A DNA stretch of 9,944 nt. Origin: Bacillota bacterium. Its GTDB lineage: Bacteria; Bacillota; Dehalobacteriia; UBA4068; UBA4997. The stretch lies in assembly GCA_017398165.1 (NCBI GenBank), contig JAFQHB010000119.1, forward strand, positions 1 to 9,944, in the 5' to 3' direction. Made by a program: the position numbers and the translations under genes. The notes below the pieces were generated by a model. The model had not been told where the DNA came from. It did no database searches and saw only the letters and a program-made list of their open reading frames with translations. This document shows, piece by piece, positions 6,226 through 9,944 of this stretch; position 1 is the stretch's first letter, and each line of letters opens with the position of its first letter.

Positions 6226-6319
6226 GGCAAAAAAACATTGATCCACGGTAACAGCAGAAATAGCCGACCTGTGGATCAATGTTCTTGACTGATAGCACAG
6301 AGCGCCAAGGCTCTGCCGG
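6210..6319 (-). repeat. Long-range inverted repeat in the livJ-livH gap
   Basis: CCGGCAGAGCCT at 6210-6221 is the exact reverse complement of AGGCTCTGCCGG at 6308-6319. In the livJ-livH transcript these 12-base arms can pair and enclose the 13-base hairpin at 6234-6283. This pairing competes with the local hairpin at 6213-6225 and with another at 6298-6315. Confidence 0.65.
6229..6283 (-). terminator. Intercistronic terminator between livJ and livH
   Basis: On the minus strand AACATTGATCCAC (6283-6271) pairs perfectly over 13 bases with GTGGATCAATGTT (6246-6234), followed by a run of seven T at 6235-6229. The 24-base loop is larger than usual. Position after livJ and before livHMGF suggests partial termination, or protection of the livJ message, so that binding protein outnumbers permease, a common arrangement for such operons. 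Confidence 0.75.
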
Positions 6320-6402
6320 GCAGGCCGGGCACGGCAGCTTTTGGCAGCACCCGGTCCTTATTCAGCATTGATTTCTACACAGATAACTGCGCTAACTTCT
6401 GA

Positions 6403-7617
6403 TTACTCAGCAACAGACTGGGTCTTCAGGAAGTCAAATGCGCCGGTCTCAACATTGATGGTCTTGATGTAAGCCATATCTTTGTTGGCATCGCCGTTCT
6501 CGTTGAAGGTAACGGAGCCGGTAACACCGTTGTACTCTACACCGGGCAGAGCAGCCTGAACGTCAGCACCGGTCGGGGATGCAGCAGCAGCCAGAGCCTG
6601 CAGAGCTACGTTGTAAGCATCGAAGCCCAGAGCGGATACAGCAGCAACGCCGTCAGAACCGCCGTTGTTGGTCAGATTCTGAGCATCAGCGTTCAACCAT
6701 TCCTTGAAGCCGCCTACGAACTCAGCAGCAGCCGGGTTGGCAGTATCGTTCTCATCAAAGAAAGTGGACAGATATACGTCGGTAGCATGCTGACCGGCGT
6801 TGGTGATGATGGACTCATTCTCCCAGGTGTCGCCTGCCAGGATAGGCATAGTGATGCCCATCTGACGAGCCTGCTGGATGATCAGCGGAGCAGTAGCGAT
6901 AGCAGAAGGAGCAAAGATAACGTCCGCATCGGAATTCATAGCGTTGGTCAGGATTGCGCTGAAGTCAACCTCGCCGGTCTGGAACTCAGCAGTGTGAACG
7001 GTACCGTTCATACCCTCGAAAGCCTGAACGAAGTAGTTACCCAGGCCGCTGGAGTAGTCATCGCCCAACTGGGTGATAACGTATGCGCTGTCAGCACCCA
7101 GTTCTTCCATAGCGTAGTTAGCCATTACAGTGCCCTGGAAGGGATCCAGGAAGCATACGCGGAAGTAATAATCGTTGCCCAGAGTTACCTGAGGGTTGGT
7201 GCAGGAGATACCGATAGCGGGGATCTCAGCAGATTTGAAGATATCACCGGCAGCGATGGATACACCGGAGCCATAAGAGCCCAGAACAACGGATACGTCG
7301 CTGTTTACCAGGTTCTGAGCAGCGGTAACTGCCTTGGTGGTATCGGACTGGTTATCAACCTCTACCAGCTCAACAGTGTAGGTCTCGCCTGCGATCTCAA
7401 CAGTGGGCTGCAGAGAGTGAGCATAACGGATACCCAGAACTTCCTGCTTGCCGCCTGCGCCGTTCTCGCCGGATGCGGGCTCGAAAATACCTACTTTTAC
7501 TACGTTGTCACCGGTTGCAGGGGTGTTGGTGTCACCGCCGGTGGTGTCGCCGCCGCAGCCTGCGCTGAAAGTCAGCACCATAGCCAGCAGAGCAGCCAGA
7601 GAAATAATCTTTTTCAT
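6403..7617 (-). CDS. livJ: Branched-chain amino acid ABC transporter substrate-binding lipoprotein LivJ/LivK type
   Basis: Extracytoplasmic binding protein, 404 residues. It has a lipoprotein signal peptide (MKK, hydrophobic core to about 18, then FSAGC with the acylated Cys at 21) and a low-complexity Gly/Thr/Asp linker to about 37, as expected for a Gram-positive surface lipoprotein. The rest is a type I periplasmic-binding-protein fold of the leucine-binding family: an opening VKVGIFEPASGENG, the DNQSDTTKAVTAAQNLV helix, VVLGSYGSG in the ligand pocket region, and a GVTGSVTFNENGD segment near the end. The exact amino acid cannot be read from sequence. ATG 7617 has AGGAGG seven bases upstream; the upstream open frame is the untranslated leader. 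It has its own promoter and a terminator-like hairpin behind it. Confidence 0.94.
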   Translation of the reverse strand: MKKIISLAALLAMVLTFSAGCGGDTTGGDTNTPATGDNVVKVGIFEPASGENGAGGKQEVLGIRYAHSLQPTVEIAGETYTVELVEVDNQSDTTKAVTAAQNLVNSDVSVVLGSYGSGVSIAAGDIFKSAEIPAIGISCTNPQVTLGNDYYFRVCFLDPFQGTVMANYAMEELGADSAYVITQLGDDYSSGLGNYFVQAFEGMNGTVHTAEFQTGEVDFSAILTNAMNSDADVIFAPSAIATAPLIIQQARQMGITMPILAGDTWENESIITNAGQHATDVYLSTFFDENDTANPAAAEFVGGFKEWLNADAQNLTNNGGSDGVAAVSALGFDAYNVALQALAAAASPTGADVQAALPGVEYNGVTGSVTFNENGDANKDMAYIKTINVETGAFDFLKTQSVAE

Positions 7618-7688
7618 AATTCGACCTCCTGATATTTTCTGTTTTGCAGATCGTTTTTGCACAACAGTGTACTTACCACAAGAACACA

Positions 7689-7703
7689 TCCGCCACTGGC
7701 GGA
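7689..7703. promoter_or_regulatory. Small palindrome in the livJ leader
   Basis: TCCGCC-ACT-GGCGGA is a perfect 6+3+6 palindrome about 25 bases downstream of the predicted livJ transcription start. It would form a short mRNA hairpin or serve as a protein-binding site overlapping the early transcribed region. Confidence 0.5.
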
Positions 7704-7731
7704 CAATTGTCTTGCAGCTACTCTTGTAAAG

Positions 7732-7760
7732 ATTATACATTAAATTTATGTAAAAATCAA
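7732..7760 (-). promoter_or_regulatory. livJ promoter (sigma-A type)
   Basis: On the minus strand TTGATT (7760-7755) and a perfect TATAAT (7737-7732) are exactly 17 bases apart in AT-rich DNA. Transcription would begin near 7725, leaving a leader of about 108 bases before the livJ ATG at 7617. Confidence 0.85.
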
Positions 7761-7776
7761 CTGTGTATTTAATGTA
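7736..7776. promoter_or_regulatory. Candidate operator over the livJ -35 box
   Basis: TACATTAAAT (7736-7745) and ATTTAATGTA (7767-7776) form a perfect 10-base inverted repeat with a 21-base gap. Half-site centres are 31 bases apart, about three helical turns, and the -35 box lies at the centre while one arm abuts the -10 box. A dimeric or tetrameric regulator binding here would block RNA polymerase. The regulator is not known; the rest of the 7777-7887 stretch shows nothing further beyond a TTATGCATAA palindrome at 7820-7829. Confidence 0.5.
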
Positions 7777-7887
7777 TTTTGCGATTCCTGCCCACCGAAA
7801 CCGCAAAAAACACCACCCATTATGCATAAATCTGCTAAATTGCCGCTCCTCAGCACCATTCCTGCGATCAGCCAGACCCGCAAAAGC

Positions 7888-7922
7888 AAAAAAGCAGAGC
7901 CGACACCGCGCATCGACTCTGC
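7888..7922 (-). terminator. Terminator of ychF
   Basis: On the minus strand GCAGAGTCGA (7922-7913) pairs with TCGGCTCTGC (7903-7894) through nine Watson-Crick pairs and one G-U pair, followed by TTTTTT (7893-7888). The wobble works only in minus-strand RNA, which supports its orientation. It separates ychF from the livJ promoter. Confidence 0.88.
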
Positions 7923-7952
7923 CCCAATCCCTGCCATATTCAATCAAACCTA

Positions 7953-9050
7953 TCATACGTTAAAGCGGAAAAGAATAATATCGCCGTCCTGCACCACATA
8001 TTCCTTGCCCTCACTGCGGACGAGCCCTTTCTCCCTGGCCTTGACCATAGTGCCGCAATCCATCAGGTCATTATAAGCCACAGTCTCGGCACGGATAAAG
8101 CCGCGCTCAAAGTCGCTGTGGATCTTGCCTGCCGCCTGCGGAGCTTTGGTGCCTTTCCTGATAGTCCAGGCACGGGTTTCATCCGCACCGGTAGTCAGGA
8201 AGCTGATAAGCCCCAGCAGATCATAGCTGACGCGGATCAGGCGATCCAGACCGCTCTCCTCCAGACCGATCTCCGAGAGGAACATCTCCTTCTCCTCGGC
8301 ATCCAGATCGGCAATATCCTGCTCCAGCTGGGCGCATATCGGCAGCACGGCCGCACCCTCCAACTCGGCCTCGGCCACCAGTCGCTGATAATACGGATTG
8401 GCAGTCTCATAATCCACGAAAGCAGCCTCGTCCATATTGGCGGCATAAACAACCGGCTTCAGCGTCAGCAGATTCAAGTCGTGTATCAGCTCACGCTCAT
8501 CATCCGAGAAATCATACGCACGGGCCGGCTTGCCGTCCTCCAGTAGTTTTTTCAGCTCCAGCAGCAGCGCAGCCTCGGCCGCCAGCGATTTTTCACCTTT
8601 CAGCACCATACGGGAGGCTTTCTCATAACGCTTCTCCAGCATCTCCAGATCAGCCAGGATCAGCTCCAGATTGATAGTCTCAATATCACGCAGCGGATCG
8701 ACCGAGCCATCCACGTGTACGATAGTTTCGCTGTCAAAGCAGCGCACCACGTGTACGATAGCGTCAACCTCACGAATATGCGAAAGGAACTTGTTGCCAA
8801 GACCCTCGCCACGGCTGGCGCCGCGTACCAGACCAGCAATATCCACGAATTCGATGAACGCAGGCACGGTCTTGGCCGATTTGTGCAGTTCGGTCAACAC
8901 CTGCAGGCGTTTATCCGGCACCGCCACCATACCGACATTCGGCTCGATAGTGCAGAAAGGATAATTGGCCGATTCCGCACCGGCATTGGTGATAGCGTTA
9001 AACAATGTACTTTTGCCGACATTCGGCAAACCGACGATACCTAATTTCAT
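7953..9050 (-). CDS. ychF: Redox-regulated ATPase/GTPase YchF (OLA1 family)
   Basis: A 365-residue member of the YchF/OLA1 subfamily of Obg-related P-loop NTPases, cytoplasmic proteins that bind ribosomes and, unlike most relatives, favour ATP. Seen directly: G1 GLPNVGKST (7-15), G2 region with Thr34, G3 DIAGL (70-74) followed by the glycine-rich RGASRGEGLGNKFL, and the altered G4 NMDE (205-208), the NxxE form linked to ATP preference. A coiled-coil insertion spans about 125-170, and the C-terminal TGS domain covers roughly 281-364 (FLTTGADETRAWTIRKGTKA, then KIHSDFERGFIRAE). Length is full. The ATG at 9050 opens the conserved MKLGIVGLPNVGKST; AGGG lies close upstream and AAGGAGT a little farther. 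It has its own promoter and terminator, so it is probably a single-gene unit. Confidence 0.97.
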   Translation of the reverse strand: MKLGIVGLPNVGKSTLFNAITNAGAESANYPFCTIEPNVGMVAVPDKRLQVLTELHKSAKTVPAFIEFVDIAGLVRGASRGEGLGNKFLSHIREVDAIVHVVRCFDSETIVHVDGSVDPLRDIETINLELILADLEMLEKRYEKASRMVLKGEKSLAAEAALLLELKKLLEDGKPARAYDFSDDERELIHDLNLLTLKPVVYAANMDEAAFVDYETANPYYQRLVAEAELEGAAVLPICAQLEQDIADLDAEEKEMFLSEIGLEESGLDRLIRVSYDLLGLISFLTTGADETRAWTIRKGTKAPQAAGKIHSDFERGFIRAETVAYNDLMDCGTMVKAREKGLVRSEGKEYVVQDGDIILFRFNV

Positions 9051-9117
9051 TTTCCCTACAACTCCTTTATTTCATCGGGGCACAGCCCCCCAAACGCCAT
9101 AAAAAGCATACATAGAT

Positions 9118-9146
9118 ATTGTAACACGGCCGCCCCCTTTTCGCAA
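9118..9146 (-). promoter_or_regulatory. ychF promoter
   Basis: On the minus strand TTGCGA (9146-9141) and TACAAT (9123-9118) are spaced by 17 bases. The leader of about 60 bases holds a GGGG-CACAG-CCCC hairpin (9077-9089). Confidence 0.65.
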
Positions 9147-9149
9147 TAG

Positions 9150-9199
9150 CGAAGTCAGACCACCCAAATTTACTTTTGCACTGACAGGTCCTGACTTCG
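9150..9199. repeat. Inverted repeat between divergent promoters
   Basis: CGAAGTCAG (9150-9158) is the reverse complement of CTGACTTCG (9191-9199), and ACC/GGT next to each arm extends the pairing to 12 with one bulged base. It lies three bases upstream of the ychF -35 box and before the divergent promoter at 9227, so it may be a shared operator or remnant of an older element. Neither arm is followed by a T-run typical of a terminator. Confidence 0.5.
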
Positions 9200-9226
9200 G
9201 CAGTTTTACCAAACATTGACTAAAGA

Positions 9227-9255
9227 TTGATATAAACAGAAAAAGATGCTATATT
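9227..9255 (+). promoter_or_regulatory. Promoter of the 76-residue membrane protein gene
   Basis: TTGATA (9227-9232) and TATATT (9250-9255) are exactly 17 bases apart, and TGC precedes the -10 box (extended -10). Transcription would start near 9262. A further TATAAT at 9290-9295 has no fitting -35 box. Confidence 0.7.
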
Positions 9256-9326
9256 GGCATTGGGTTAAAATATAGAATATTTTGTCGTATATAATATGAC
9301 AGGTGAGTTTTGCAGGAGGTGGCATC

Positions 9327-9557
9327 GTGAAAAAAAATAGCGAAAGCACAAGTGTTATCAAAATAATACTTGCGGCAATAGCCGTTGCCATAGCAATCGC
9401 AGTATTGCTGACCGTTCTTAGTGCCGTCCCACCACTCTCAATGCTCTATCAACGCTTAGCCAGCAAAAACCTTGGTTTGGTATGGACCGGAATAACAGCA
9501 GGCATCATCGCATTTTCCCTGATTTGGTTGTCCAAAAAGGAACGGCACAAAAAGTAA
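9327..9557 (+). CDS. Small two-helix membrane protein, unknown function
   Basis: I do not recognise this 76-residue protein. It has a short polar, lysine-bearing N-terminus, a strongly hydrophobic Ala/Ile/Val helix at about 10-32, a loop with PPLSMLYQRLASKN, a second helix at about 50-68, and a very basic end (SKKERHKK). Both termini carry positive charge and would lie in the cytoplasm. The start is GTG 9327, with a perfect AGGAGGT at 9314-9320 six bases upstream; the frame from 9303 would place that RBS inside the gene. Promoter, RBS, length and terminator together make it a convincing single-gene unit despite no family match. It is divergent from ychF. Confidence 0.75.
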   Translation: MKKNSESTSVIKIILAAIAVAIAIAVLLTVLSAVPPLSMLYQRLASKNLGLVWTGITAGIIAFSLIWLSKKERHKK

Positions 9558-9575
9558 AATACATTCAAATATATC

Positions 9576-9610
9576 AGGCAGTTACCATTTTCCGGGCGAC
9601 TGCCTTTTCT
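9576..9610 (+). terminator. Terminator after the 76-residue gene
   Basis: AGGCAGT (9576-9582) pairs with ACTGCCT (9599-9605), followed by TTTCTT. The stem is seven bases with a 16-base loop, so it is moderate in strength. It starts 18 bases after the stop codon. Confidence 0.7.
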
Positions 9611-9713
9611 TGCAGACCTGGACGGACGGTTTACCGTATCGGCATCAATCAATCTCCAAGACTATCCTGAAGTCCGGCGCAGCACCTGCCCGCGATATAA
9701 ATTTTACCACTAC

Positions 9714-9760
9714 AAAAAGCAAGGGTCAGGCTTTCAGCCCCAAAACACCCCTTGCTTTTC
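9714..9760 (-). terminator. Terminator of the right-edge gene
   Basis: AAAAGCAAGGG (9715-9725) and CCCTTGCTTTT (9749-9759) form an 11-base stem with A/T runs at both ends; a small GGCT-TTC-AGCC stem sits in the loop. On the minus strand it follows the gene ending at 9819 and runs into a T-rich tail. It could act on both strands. Confidence 0.75.
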
Positions 9761-9788
9761 TTTATCATACTTGCTTTTCTCTATCATA
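9751..9788. repeat. 19-base tandem duplication beside a terminator
   Basis: CTTGCTTTTCTTTATCATA (9751-9769) is followed directly by a copy with one change (9770-9788). The duplicated unit contains one arm of the adjacent terminator hairpin, so the transcript carries two alternative arms. Confidence 0.8.
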
Positions 9789-9818
9789 AAATTGCCATCA
9801 AACTGCCGAACAGCACTC

Positions 9819-9944
9819 TTACAGCATACGCTCGCCGGCCAGACGCACCGCCTCGGCCTCGTGCGCCGCACCCTCGGCAGCCAGCTCATCCAGCCGCCGC
9901 TCAATGGATGCCGCGTACTCACGGTCCCGGATCGCACCCAGATT
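9819..9944 (-). CDS. Unidentified protein, C-terminal 41 codons only
   Basis: The window's right edge cuts a minus-strand gene, leaving 41 codons before TAA at 9821-9819. The fragment opens NLGAIRDREYAASIERRLDE and ends AVRLAGERML; it is rich in Ala, Glu, Arg and Leu and would form an amphipathic helix. This frame is preferred over the longer open frame ending at 9734 because that one has an erratic Trp/Cys/Arg-rich composition and runs through the terminator hairpin, while this one stops 60 bases before it. I cannot assign a family from so short an end. Confidence 0.6.
   Translation of the reverse strand, partial: NLGAIRDREYAASIERRLDELAAEGAAHEAEAVRLAGERML

Noticed and set aside
7618..7725. 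T-box or other amino acid riboswitch in the livJ leader
   Set aside because: The leader is only about 108 bases, without a T-box core or an antiterminator/terminator pair.
7746..7943. Minus-strand open frame of 65 codons between ychF and livJ
   Set aside because: It overlaps the ychF terminator and the livJ promoter region and has no RBS.
9734..9937. Minus-strand open frame of 67 codons at the right edge
   Set aside because: Its composition is erratic and it runs through a terminator hairpin; the neighbouring frame stopping at 9819 looks coding.

Overview
The window reads as chromosomal DNA of a Gram-positive anaerobe in the Clostridia, most likely a gut Oscillospiraceae-type bacterium. This rests on strong AGGAGG ribosome binding sites, sigma-A promoters, U-tailed hairpin terminators, a lipoprotein-type solute-binding protein, and small clostridial families (DUF6809, DUF2809, a 23S-IVP-like four-helix bundle). 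The genus is an inference. The largest block is an ordinary branched-chain amino acid ABC transporter; the left third is accessory in character.

Left part (1-2060, plus strand). The window opens inside a tRNA-Tyr whose 3' half has several unusual bases. Directly after its CCA end come two 184-base copies of an elaborate nested palindromic repeat, built from GTGAAAT boxes mirrored by ATTTCAC boxes with small GC hairpins between them. Next is a gene for a free-standing 23S-rRNA-intervening-sequence-type four-helix-bundle protein, overlapping by GTGA a DUF2809 membrane protein and closed by a terminator. Then follows a 315-base stretch with matching terminal inverted repeats and strong internal hairpins, which could be a MITE-like element or a structured RNA. 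A DUF6809 gene ends the part at a two-way terminator.

Middle (2083-7952, minus strand). A small four-helix membrane protein with its own promoter lies beyond the terminator of the transporter operon. The transporter genes read right to left: livJ (lipoprotein binding protein), a structured 238-base intercistronic region with terminator-like hairpins, then livH, livM (permeases), livG and livF (ATPases), tightly packed or overlapping. livJ has a clear promoter whose -35 box sits inside a 10+10-base inverted repeat, a candidate operator. The partial terminator after livJ would explain making more binding protein than permease.

Right part (7953-9944). ychF (NxxE-type P-loop NTPase, minus strand) has its own promoter and terminator. 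Divergent from it is a 76-residue two-helix membrane protein of unknown function with a good promoter, RBS and terminator. The window ends in the C-terminal 41 codons of an unidentified minus-strand gene, followed by a terminator with a 19-base tandem duplication.

The main candidates for something undescribed are the nested repeat paired with the four-helix-bundle gene, the 315-base element with terminal inverted repeats, and the intercistronic RNA structure between livJ and livH.
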